Source: WS-11 sp035275545
GTDB lineage: Bacteria; Eisenbacteria; RBG-16-71-46
Assembly (NCBI GenBank): GCA_035275545.1
Contig: DATEMP010000019.1
Span: 5,594 to 69,593, forward strand
DNA: 64,000 bases
Reading direction: 5' to 3'
Both the position numbers and the translations under genes were made by a program. This document shows positions 57,023 through 64,000 of this stretch, piece by piece. Below the pieces are notes generated by a model. It had not been told where the DNA came from. It ran no database searches and saw only the letters and a program-made list of their open reading frames with translations. Each line of letters opens with the position of its first letter. Position 1 is the first letter of the stretch.

Positions 57023-59740
57023 ATGAAACGACTTCTGGTGTTTGCCGCGGCTTTGGTCATGGTGGTCGGGATCGCCGCGCTGTCGCCGAGACTGAAGCCG
57101 GGTCTCGCGCCCTCGCGCGAGGCACCGATGTCGGTCGGCACCGAGGACGATCCCAACGCCCAGGCGGAGATGGAGTTCCTCATGCTCCGCGATCCGCGCA
57201 CCAACGAGATCCCGCGCCGGATCCGGAAGCTGGAGATGCTGTTCGCGCGCAACCTCCCGACCCGGCGCGAGCTGAACAACCAGGCCCGGGCCCAGGGCGG
57301 ACCGCCGCTCGAGATCCTGGAGTGGATCGAGCGCGGGCCGAACAACGTGGGCGGGCGTACGCGGGCGTTCGCGATCGACGTGGCCAGCTCCACGACGCTG
57401 CTGGCGGGCAGCGTGGGGGGCGGCATCTGGAAGACCGTCAACGACGGCGCCTCATGGTCGCTGCGCACCGCGCCGGCCCAGATCCACGGCACCACCTGCA
57501 TCGCCCAGGACAAGCGCGCCGGCAAGACCAACGTGTGGTACGTGGGCACCGGCGAGATCCGCGGCTCGACCACCAACCAGACGCGCTGGGGATCGCTCTA
57601 CCTGGGCGACGGCATCTTCAAGTCCACCAACAACGGCGACTCGTGGACGCTGCTGCCCTCGACCAGCACCGGCACCCCGCAGACCGCCGACCCGTTCGAC
57701 TTCGTCATCAACGTCGCCACCTCCCCGACCGCGCCGATCGCCGAGGAGCACGTCTACGCCGCGACCTTCCGCGGCGTCTACCGCTCGATCAACGGCGGCG
57801 GGAGCTGGACGCTGGCCCAGCTGTCGGACTCGGGCTTCACCGACGTGGCGGTCACCTCGACCGGCGTGGTGTACGCGTTCACGCGCGTGCCGCAGCCGCG
57901 CATCTGGCGCTCGCCGGACGGCGTCACCTGGACCAATATCCTGCCGGCGGCGGGCTTCCCCACTTCGGTCAACCGGATCGTGATCGCGCTCTGCCCGTCC
58001 AATCCCAACGCGGTCTACTTCTTCGCCCAGGGCGCCAACAACACGCCGGCGGTGGCCACGCACCAGATCTGGAAGTACACGTACGTATCGGGGAACGGCT
58101 CGGGCGCGGGCGGCACCTGGGTCAATCGCGGCGGCAATCTGCCGAGCGACATCAACACCCAGACCGGGTACGACCAGCTGATCCAGGTCAAGCCGAACGA
58201 CGAGAACTTCGTGATCATCGGCGGCACCAACCTCTACCGCTCGACCAACGGCTTCGCGACCAACGCGACCAACACGGTCATCGGCGGCTATCCGTTCTAC
58301 CCGGATGGTCTGTCCCATCCCGACTTCCATTCCGGGGCGTTCTCCCCTACGCAGCCCAACGTCTTCTACGCGGCCGATGACGGCGGGATCCAGAAGGCCG
58401 CCGACATCACGCTCACCGACATGCTGTGGACCTGGCTCAACAACGGCTACAACGTCACCCAGTTCTACTCGGTCACGATCGCGCCCGAGGCGGGGAGCAA
58501 CCTGATCATGGCCGGCGCCCAGGACAACGGCACCCAGCTCGGAGACGCGCCGGGGGCGTCCGACTGGCTCCATGTGTTCGGCGGCGACGGCACGATCGTC
58601 AAGATCGCCCCGATCGCGGACGACCGGCTCTACACGCAGTACCAGGGCGGGCAGATGCAGCGGCAGACCCGCAGCTACGCGGACGTCATCTTCATCAACC
58701 CGTCCGGCGCCACGAACCAGTTGTTCGTGAACCCGATAGTGCTCGACCCGAACAACTCGCACCTCCTCTACTACGCGGGCGGGATCGCGGCGAACACCAG
58801 CCGGATCTGGCGCAACGACAACGCGCCGGAGGCCACCGACATCGACGGGTGGAGCAACCTCGCCGCCACCGAGGTGGGCGCGGGCCTGGGATACAACCGC
58901 CAGATCACGGCGATCGGGATCTCGACCGCGGGGAATCCCAACGTGCTCTACTACGGCACAGGGGACGGCATGGTGTTCCGCGCCGACAACGCCCACACCG
59001 CGACCCCGACCGTCACCAACGTCACGCCGCCGGGGCTCAACGGCGGATCGATCACCGGCGGCTTCGTGCGCTGCATCGCGGTCGACCCCACCAACTCGAA
59101 CCAGGCGATCGTGACGTTCGGGAACTACAACTTCCAGAGCATCTGGTACACGACCAACGGTGGCGCCAACTGGACCGACATCGAGGGCAACCTCGCCGGG
59201 CCGGCCGGCCCCTCGGTGCGCTGGGCGCAGATGTTCTACGTCGACGGCCAGCTCCAGGTGTTCCTGGGCACCAGCATCGGCGTGCTCTCGACCACCGCGC
59301 TCGCCGGCGGCTCCACCGTGTGGGCGCAGGAAGCGACCGAGACCATCGGCAACGTGATCGTGGGCTACATGGACTACCGCGACTCGGACCGCACGCTCGC
59401 GATCGGCACCCACGCGCGCGGCGTGTTCACCGGCACCTTCACCACGCCGGTGGCGGTCGAGCCCACCGGCCGGCGCACGGGCGTGGCGCTCGCCCAGAGC
59501 GCGCCCAACCCCACGCAGCGCGAGGCCACGATCGCCTTCGACCTCGAGCGCCCGGGCCAGGTCTCGCTCAAGGTGTACGACGTGCACGGCCGTGAGGTCG
59601 CCACCCTGGTGAACGGCCATCGCGAGCGCGGCCGGCACCAGGAGCGCTTCACCGCCGGCCGCCTGGCGGGCGGCGTCTACTACTACGTGCTGCGCGCCTC
59701 CGGCGAGACCCTCACCCGCAAGCTGGTGCTCGCCAAATAG
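57023..59740 (+). CDS. Large exported BNR-type propeller with T9SS-like C-terminal domain
   Basis: 905 aa with a signal peptide (about 1-20). The body contains many BNR/VPS10-like repeats with the Ser-x-Asn/Asp-x-Gly-x-x-Trp box (GGGIWKTVNDGASW, GDGIFKSTNNGDSW, GVYRSINGGGSW), forming one or two large propellers of the glycosyl-hydrolase/sortilin kind; no catalytic sialidase residues are obvious. The final 80 residues are a clear T9SS type A-like domain: SAPNPTQREATIAFDLERPG, VYDVHGREVATLVNG, and the terminal LTRKLVLAK. Probably secreted and anchored at the surface. It is divergent from the kinase operon and converges on the 59787 gene. Confidence 0.82.
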   Translation: MKRLLVFAAALVMVVGIAALSPRLKPGLAPSREAPMSVGTEDDPNAQAEMEFLMLRDPRTNEIPRRIRKLEMLFARNLPTRRELNNQARAQGGPPLEILEWIERGPNNVGGRTRAFAIDVASSTTLLAGSVGGGIWKTVNDGASWSLRTAPAQIHGTTCIAQDKRAGKTNVWYVGTGEIRGSTTNQTRWGSLYLGDGIFKSTNNGDSWTLLPSTSTGTPQTADPFDFVINVATSPTAPIAEEHVYAATFRGVYRSINGGGSWTLAQLSDSGFTDVAVTSTGVVYAFTRVPQPRIWRSPDGVTWTNILPAAGFPTSVNRIVIALCPSNPNAVYFFAQGANNTPAVATHQIWKYTYVSGNGSGAGGTWVNRGGNLPSDINTQTGYDQLIQVKPNDENFVIIGGTNLYRSTNGFATNATNTVIGGYPFYPDGLSHPDFHSGAFSPTQPNVFYAADDGGIQKAADITLTDMLWTWLNNGYNVTQFYSVTIAPEAGSNLIMAGAQDNGTQLGDAPGASDWLHVFGGDGTIVKIAPIADDRLYTQYQGGQMQRQTRSYADVIFINPSGATNQLFVNPIVLDPNNSHLLYYAGGIAANTSRIWRNDNAPEATDIDGWSNLAATEVGAGLGYNRQITAIGISTAGNPNVLYYGTGDGMVFRADNAHTATPTVTNVTPPGLNGGSITGGFVRCIAVDPTNSNQAIVTFGNYNFQSIWYTTNGGANWTDIEGNLAGPAGPSVRWAQMFYVDGQLQVFLGTSIGVLSTTALAGGSTVWAQEATETIGNVIVGYMDYRDSDRTLAIGTHARGVFTGTFTTPVAVEPTGRRTGVALAQSAPNPTQREATIAFDLERPGQVSLKVYDVHGREVATLVNGHRERGRHQERFTAGRLAGGVYYYVLRASGETLTRKLVLAK

Positions 59741-59743
59741 AGA

Positions 59744-59769
59744 GGGGCGGGAGCGAACGCCCCCGCCCC
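59744..59769. terminator. Bidirectional terminator between convergent genes
   Basis: GGGGCGGG (59744-59751) pairs with CCCGCCCC (59762-59769) around a ten-base loop, just after the stop of the 57023 gene and before the convergent 59787 gene. Confidence 0.65.
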
Positions 59770-59786
59770 CTGCGAGCGATCCGGGC

Positions 59787-61202
59787 CTACCGCGCCAGGA
59801 TCGCCACCCGGTTCGACTGGGACTCGGCCCCGGCGCGCACGCGCACGAAGTAGATCCCGTTCGGGACCGCCTGCCCGCTTCCGTCCCTGCCCTGCCACTC
59901 GAACGTGTGACTGCCCGCCTCGCGCTTGCCGGCGAACAGCGACTGCACGCGGCGGCCCTGCGAGTCGTAGACGTCCACGTTGACGTCGGTCGCGCGCCCC
60001 AAGTCGAACTGGATCCTGGAGCCCGAGCCGAACGACGCGGCGCCGAAGCGCGACTCGACCTTGACCGGAGAGAGCAGTGCCCCGGCCCGTGCCGGCGCCG
60101 CGCCCGCCCCGGCGCGCTGCACGGTCTTCGCCCCGGGCGTGAACGTGATGAGCTCCAGCCGGTCGCCGGACTCGGGGTCGCGCTCGAGCATGAGGCCCAC
60201 GTTGGTGGCGTAGAACTTGTGCTCTTCCGAGCCGGGATCGAGCGGCGTGAAGTCCTTGGTGACCACGCAGTGCCCGTCGCAGTCGGCGCCCGGAACGGTC
60301 TCGTCGCCGGTCAGGCTGATGACCTCCGCCATGTCCTCGGCAGTGCCGAGCGCGAACTCCTGGCGGTAGACGTCGCCCACCTCGGGATCAGCCTTCATGA
60401 TGAGCCCGGGGAGTGCCCCGTCCTCGCCCGCCAGCCACGAGCCTTCCAGGCTGGTCACCACGCCTTCCTCGATGGTCTCCGAGTGCTCGCCGAAGTACCA
60501 GACGTTGCCGTCCTCGTCGACCGCGAAGTAGTCCTGGGTGTTCTCGGTGATCTCGCCCTTCTCGCGTACGACGTCCGTTACCACGAAGCACTCGACGCCC
60601 ATGACCTCGATGGTCTCGTCGGTCACGGTGACGTCGACCACCTCGCCCTCGCCCTCGTAGTGCCAGGTGGAGCCGGGCACGAGCGGGAAGTAGGGATTGG
60701 GATTGGCCGCCGCCGCCTCGGGGCTCCGGTAGTGGTCGGGATCGATGTCGGGGTTGTAGCGCGCCTGGCCGAGATCGCGGCAGGCGTCGTTGCGCGCCTC
60801 GAACTGGTCGCGGCATTCCTTCTCGGCCTCGCGCAGCGCGTCCTTGGTCTCCTCGATGCAGGCTTCGCGATCGCTCTCGTCGGCGATGTTCAGACATGCG
60901 CCGAACGCGGTCCAGTAGTCCGCCTGGATCTCTGCCTTGCAGGCGCGGAGCAGCGCGTCGGCGGTCTGCGAGCAATACCGGCGCCCGCCGCCATCCCCAC
61001 CGCCCTCCCGACCGCCGTCGCGCCCGTCGCGCCCGTCGCGCCCATCGCGATCGAGCAACGCGGTCTCGCGTTCGACGATCGTGGTCGCGGACACGCCGGG
61101 GTCCGCGGGGAACGGCCCACTACCGGGCGGGGCCGCGTTCGCGTTTGCCGTGAAGACAGACATCCCAGTCAGAATGATCAACGACCACATATGCTTCAGC
61201 AT
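59787..61202 (-). CDS. Exported Cys-rich protein with FlgD-type C-terminal domain
   Basis: 471 aa from the ATG at 61202, which has GGGAGA upstream; the frame extends to 61454 without a signal peptide. After the signal peptide comes a low-complexity (GRD)n/GGG linker, then a Cys-rich helical region with regularly spaced Cys (CSQTADALLRAC, CLNIADESDREAC, CRDQFEARNDAC) reminiscent of small disulfide-bonded domains, then a beta-rich lipocalin-like section, and finally a FlgD-Ig/T9SS-like tail (VYDSQGRRVQ, GRDGSGQAVPNGIYFVRV, end VAILAR). No enzymatic motif. Probably a secreted or surface protein. The 5' region has no other gene. Confidence 0.7.
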   Translation of the reverse strand: MLKHMWSLIILTGMSVFTANANAAPPGSGPFPADPGVSATTIVERETALLDRDGRDGRDGRDGGREGGGDGGGRRYCSQTADALLRACKAEIQADYWTAFGACLNIADESDREACIEETKDALREAEKECRDQFEARNDACRDLGQARYNPDIDPDHYRSPEAAAANPNPYFPLVPGSTWHYEGEGEVVDVTVTDETIEVMGVECFVVTDVVREKGEITENTQDYFAVDEDGNVWYFGEHSETIEEGVVTSLEGSWLAGEDGALPGLIMKADPEVGDVYRQEFALGTAEDMAEVISLTGDETVPGADCDGHCVVTKDFTPLDPGSEEHKFYATNVGLMLERDPESGDRLELITFTPGAKTVQRAGAGAAPARAGALLSPVKVESRFGAASFGSGSRIQFDLGRATDVNVDVYDSQGRRVQSLFAGKREAGSHTFEWQGRDGSGQAVPNGIYFVRVRAGAESQSNRVAILAR

Positions 61203-61498
61203 GGCGCGTCTCCCTGCGATACGGCTCCTCATCCACGACGAGGGCGGCTTTCCCATTCGTCGCGAAAGCACGAGGCCGGCATCGGCAGCGCGAGACGTTC
61301 CCGCAGTCCCTTCGGGCGGCAGCGAAGGCTTCCATGGCCTGACGCGTTTCATTCCGGGCGGGGGCCCGAACGGCGGCGGGACGCAGCGAGGACGCGGTGC
61401 GGGAGCAGTCGCGCATGCTGGTGCGCGGCACCACGATGTATCGATTATGGGCATCGCGCCTGGGCCGGCGTCAACGGCGAAGTGCGCGAATCGGACCT
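61203..61498. other. Intergenic region between the 59787 and 61499 genes
   Basis: 296 bases upstream of the 59787 gene and downstream of the serine hydrolase gene, same strand. Only the GGGAGA ribosome site is recognised; no hairpin or coding frame is convincing. Confidence 0.4.
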
Positions 61499-63349
61499 CT
61501 ATCGGGGGCTGGTGGTCGCTCCCGCTACCGGACCGCCGTTGGGCGAGCGCCCGTAGGGCGTCCGCCAGGGGCGCTCAACCACCTGCGCATTCATATCATC
61601 GCCACGCTCACGCACCGCGGGCAGGATGTATCGGGGGATCAGCTCCTGGCCAATGTGAATCGTGGACCGCGCGGTATTGTAATTTCCGCCATACATCGCG
61701 ATCACCAGGTCGAGCTCGGGGATGACGACCACGCCCTGGCCCCCGTTGCCGCCCGCGTAGTACGCGGCCACGGTGCGGTCCTTGTACGGAAAGTCAATCG
61801 CCCACCAGAGATAGCCGTAATAGATGTTGCGCAGGTGGTAGAGGCGTCCCGAGGCGCGGGCGACGAAATCGCGGTCGAGGATCGTCTTCCCCTGCCAGGT
61901 GCCCCCGTTCAGCATGAGCTGGCCCAGCTTCATGAAGTCGCGTGGCAGGAATTGCATGCTGCCGCCGCCGTAGGGATTGCCGGCCCGGTCGAGCGGGAAC
62001 GCGTAGCGGTCGATCTCGAGCGGCTGGGCCACCAGCCGGTCGAAGGTGTAGAGCGGCGACTCGCCGGTGGCGTGACCGAGCACGCCCAGTGCCAGGTTGG
62101 CGACTCCACTGCAGTAGACCGACTTCTCCCCCGGCGCGGTCGCCATCGGGACTGCGAGCGTGTACTTGTAGTAGTCGGGCTCGTCGCTGTCGTCGGTCAT
62201 GGTGTCTTCGCGGCCCGGCGCCTTGGGATCCGTGTCGTCGCAGTAGAACCCCGCCGACATCGTCAGCAGGTGCTCGAGCGTCATGGCGCGCTTGCGCGGC
62301 TCGAGGTCGGCGGGGAGCCTGCCACCGTTCATCACCTGGTAGACCGGCGAGGCGAGCGTGAGCGGCGCACGCGCATGGAGCGCGGCCCCCACGATGACCG
62401 CGGTGACGCTCTTGGCCGCCGAGCGGGTGTCGTGGAGCCGGTCGCGGCTCTCGCCGTGGAAGTACTCCTCGAAGACCAGCTTGCCGTGCCGGGCGACCAG
62501 GAACCCGTGGATCTGCGGCGTGTTCGACGAGTCCATCGGCATGTCGACGATCGCCTGGACGAAGTGCTCCATGCCCGCGCGGCTGATGCGCGCCTCCTCC
62601 AGCGTGCCGGTGGGCCATCCGTCCTCGCGTACGAGCGGCGGTCGGTAGACGTAGCGCTCCGGCTGCCGGCCGCGCGGCCAGTAGGCGCTCTGGTCGTCGT
62701 CGCGGCTGAACTCGTAGGTGCTGCCGCGCAGGGTGAGCTGGATGACCTTCTGGGTCGAGTCGTATCGCCCGGCCGCCACCTGGCCCACCGTGGTCTGGCC
62801 GAGGCGCTTGCCGATGAGCTTGACCGAATCCCCCTCGAGCGTGATGCGCTCGACCCCGAGGAGGGTTCCCCAGTCGCGGTCGGGGTTTCGTAGCACCGCG
62901 CGCAGCAGGCCGTCCGAGCGCTTGGTCACGAGGAGATGGAACGTGAAGGAGTCTTCGCGCGGCACCACCTCGCCGCGCCAGCGGTTCGGGCCGTCGGCCC
63001 GGAGCCGCACCGGCGAGGCGTATCCGCCTCCGGCCCCGAAGCCTCGCGGGAGCCAGTGGCCGAGGATCGAGCCGTCGGGCTCGAGCCTGCCCCGGAACGA
63101 TCCGTGGCCGCTCGCGAGCTCGAAGACCAGCTCCCGGCCATCGAGGCGCATGGGCGTTCGCACGCCCACCATGTCCGCGGTGTAGTCCTTGCCGTCGCGG
63201 AGGATCACCAGCGGGCCGTCTGCGACCGGGCCGAACCACTTTCGCGCCGTCCAGATGCCGATGAGCTCGTCGCCGGGCGGCGTGGAGGCGGCGTTTGCAG
63301 CGGGCGTGGCGGAGATGGCGAGCAGCAGGGCAAGGGCGAGCACGAGCAT
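61499..63349 (-). CDS. Exported beta-lactamase-fold serine hydrolase
   Basis: 616 aa from the ATG at 63349; the frame runs on to 63745 with no signal peptide there. A signal peptide is followed by about 250 residues of beta-rich N-terminal domain, then a class C beta-lactamase/DD-peptidase fold with the catalytic SAAK (Ser310, Lys313) and a YCSG in place of the usual Y-S/A-N (near residue 420). The final third continues the fold (GGNGGQGVVVIPELD supplies the KTG-like strand). Such proteins are esterases or D-amino-acid peptidases more often than antibiotic-degrading enzymes. It is followed on the same strand by nothing for nearly 300 bases. Confidence 0.78.
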   Translation of the reverse strand: MLVLALALLLAISATPAANAASTPPGDELIGIWTARKWFGPVADGPLVILRDGKDYTADMVGVRTPMRLDGRELVFELASGHGSFRGRLEPDGSILGHWLPRGFGAGGGYASPVRLRADGPNRWRGEVVPREDSFTFHLLVTKRSDGLLRAVLRNPDRDWGTLLGVERITLEGDSVKLIGKRLGQTTVGQVAAGRYDSTQKVIQLTLRGSTYEFSRDDDQSAYWPRGRQPERYVYRPPLVREDGWPTGTLEEARISRAGMEHFVQAIVDMPMDSSNTPQIHGFLVARHGKLVFEEYFHGESRDRLHDTRSAAKSVTAVIVGAALHARAPLTLASPVYQVMNGGRLPADLEPRKRAMTLEHLLTMSAGFYCDDTDPKAPGREDTMTDDSDEPDYYKYTLAVPMATAPGEKSVYCSGVANLALGVLGHATGESPLYTFDRLVAQPLEIDRYAFPLDRAGNPYGGGSMQFLPRDFMKLGQLMLNGGTWQGKTILDRDFVARASGRLYHLRNIYYGYLWWAIDFPYKDRTVAAYYAGGNGGQGVVVIPELDLVIAMYGGNYNTARSTIHIGQELIPRYILPAVRERGDDMNAQVVERPWRTPYGRSPNGGPVAGATTSPR

Positions 63350-63390
63350 GGGCGAGCCTCCGGGACACCCAGTAGACGTCCGCGGAGCGG

Positions 63391-64000
63391 TCAGGGTTGG
63401 GTGGTTCTGAGCTCGCGATGGGGATCGGCGCCGCCCGCCGGGTAGAGGGCGGCGAGCAGGGCGCTCGCCGGGGCGTGGCGTAGTGCGGCGGTGCGCAGGC
63501 GGGTGACGATCGGGTTCCGGGTCGTGGTGGTGCCGGCAATCTGGCGGGCGAGCGTCACGATCCGGCGGGTGCGGACGATGCGTACCATCTCGTACCGGCG
63601 GAGCGACGTGGCCGGGTCGCGGGCGGGCGCGAGCACGAGCCCGAGCGCGACCGCGTCCTCGAGTGCCTGGGCGGCGCCCTGGCCTGCGTGCGGCAGCATC
63701 TGGTGCGCGGCGTCGCCGAGCAGCGTCACGCGTCCGCGGCCCCATACGTCGATCGGCTCCCGGTCCATCAGCACGTCGAAGCGCAGGTCGGCCGGCTGGG
63801 TGGCGCGGACCACGGCGCGGAACAGGTCGTCGAGCGACGCAGCACAGTGCTGGGCGATCGCGTCCGGCTTCGAGAGCTGGGGCGGCACGTCGGCGGCGAG
63901 CATCGACACGTACCAGTAGACGACACTCCGCCCGGCGCGGGCGATCGCCGCCTCCAGGCCGGGCGCCAGGTAGCCCACGCCGCTTAGGTCGCCGAGCCCG
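63391..64000 (-). CDS. FAD-dependent monooxygenase, N-terminus outside the window
   Basis: The frame is open to the window edge, so at least 203 residues are present and the N-terminal Rossmann domain lies beyond. The visible part is the C-terminal half of a class A flavin hydroxylase of the salicylate/3-hydroxybenzoate-hydroxylase group: VTLLGDAAHQMLPHAGQGAA is the second FAD-binding motif (GD-x-x-H-x-x-x-P), followed by QALEDAVALG and a helical tail. It would hydroxylate an aromatic ring using NAD(P)H and O2. The substrate cannot be told from this part. It lies about 40 bases upstream of the serine hydrolase gene. Confidence 0.82.
   Translation of the reverse strand, partial: GLGDLSGVGYLAPGLEAAIARAGRSVVYWYVSMLAADVPPQLSKPDAIAQHCAASLDDLFRAVVRATQPADLRFDVLMDREPIDVWGRGRVTLLGDAAHQMLPHAGQGAAQALEDAVALGLVLAPARDPATSLRRYEMVRIVRTRRIVTLARQIAGTTTTRNPIVTRLRTAALRHAPASALLAALYPAGGADPHRELRTTQP

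Noticed and set aside
57452..59638. A 728-codon open frame antisense to the BNR protein
   Set aside because: Low-complexity Arg/Asp/Val composition with no motif; the sense strand has clear BNR repeats and a T9SS-like tail.
61499..63349. Serine hydrolase as an antibiotic-resistance beta-lactamase
   Set aside because: The fold is shared by many esterases and peptidases, the Y-x-N motif is altered, and a large extra N-terminal domain is present; no resistance context.

Overview
This is a GC-rich bacterial window with no rRNA, tRNA, CRISPR array or recognisable transposase. The organism is best guessed as a member of the FCB superphylum, of the Candidatus Eisenbacteria / Krumholzibacteria / Gemmatimonadota kind. 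The guess rests on seven large exported proteins that end in a FlgD-Ig/T9SS-like C-terminal domain, several exported beta-propeller proteins (NHL, kelch, HAF, BNR, PQQ), a PknB-type kinase fused to a TolB-like propeller, and a BlaI/M56 pair. It is inference from family content; no marker gene is present.

Layout. 1-12.7 kb: housekeeping and exported proteins (TraB-fold protein, metzincin, MATE transporter, HAF-repeat protein, GGCT fold, GNAT-STAS pair, GTP cyclohydrolase II, kinase-propeller). 12.7-17.5 kb: a BlaI repressor and M56 sensor-protease operon behind a double operator, a phosphotransferase, and a small exported protein. 17.8-26.7 kb: PDZ protein, propeller proteins, a three-gene overlapping operon (TPR/ST7-like, 89-aa protein, nucleotidyltransferase), a FabH-like condensing enzyme and a cold-shock protein. 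26.7-38.5 kb: an accessory, defence-like region with visibly more A/T in its codons. It holds an EVE-HNH nuclease, a type IIG restriction-modification enzyme, a HerA-like ATPase followed by a methyltransferase, a decayed scrap of lhr, a HEPN protein overlapping a 49-aa ORF, and two PD-(D/E)XK-like proteins. 38.6-46 kb: Lhr helicase, a Doc/AbrB toxin-antitoxin pair, two exported methyltransferase-fold proteins, and a HigB/HigA pair with a palindromic operator. 46-64 kb: large exported propeller and protease proteins, a redox signalling operon (CNB-histidine kinase, 98-aa protein, REC-Grx-TrxR fusion), a serine hydrolase, and the start-less end of a flavin monooxygenase.

Two patterns cut across the window. 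First, three exported proteins of different folds end in a second short C-terminal signature (T/S-W-G-x-x-K-x-x-Y/W-R), distinct from the FlgD-like tail. Second, at least thirteen genes that mostly lack a Shine-Dalgarno sequence have a TANNNT -10 box 6-9 bases before the start codon, which suggests widespread leaderless transcription, while many exported-protein genes carry strong GGAGG sites.

The best candidates for something undescribed are the HerA-ATPase/methyltransferase cassette beside the type IIG enzyme, the HEPN plus 49-aa pair, the twin nuclease-fold genes with an in-frame amber codon upstream, the WG-K-R C-terminal tag, and the 34-residue SDYE repeats on the M56 sensor.
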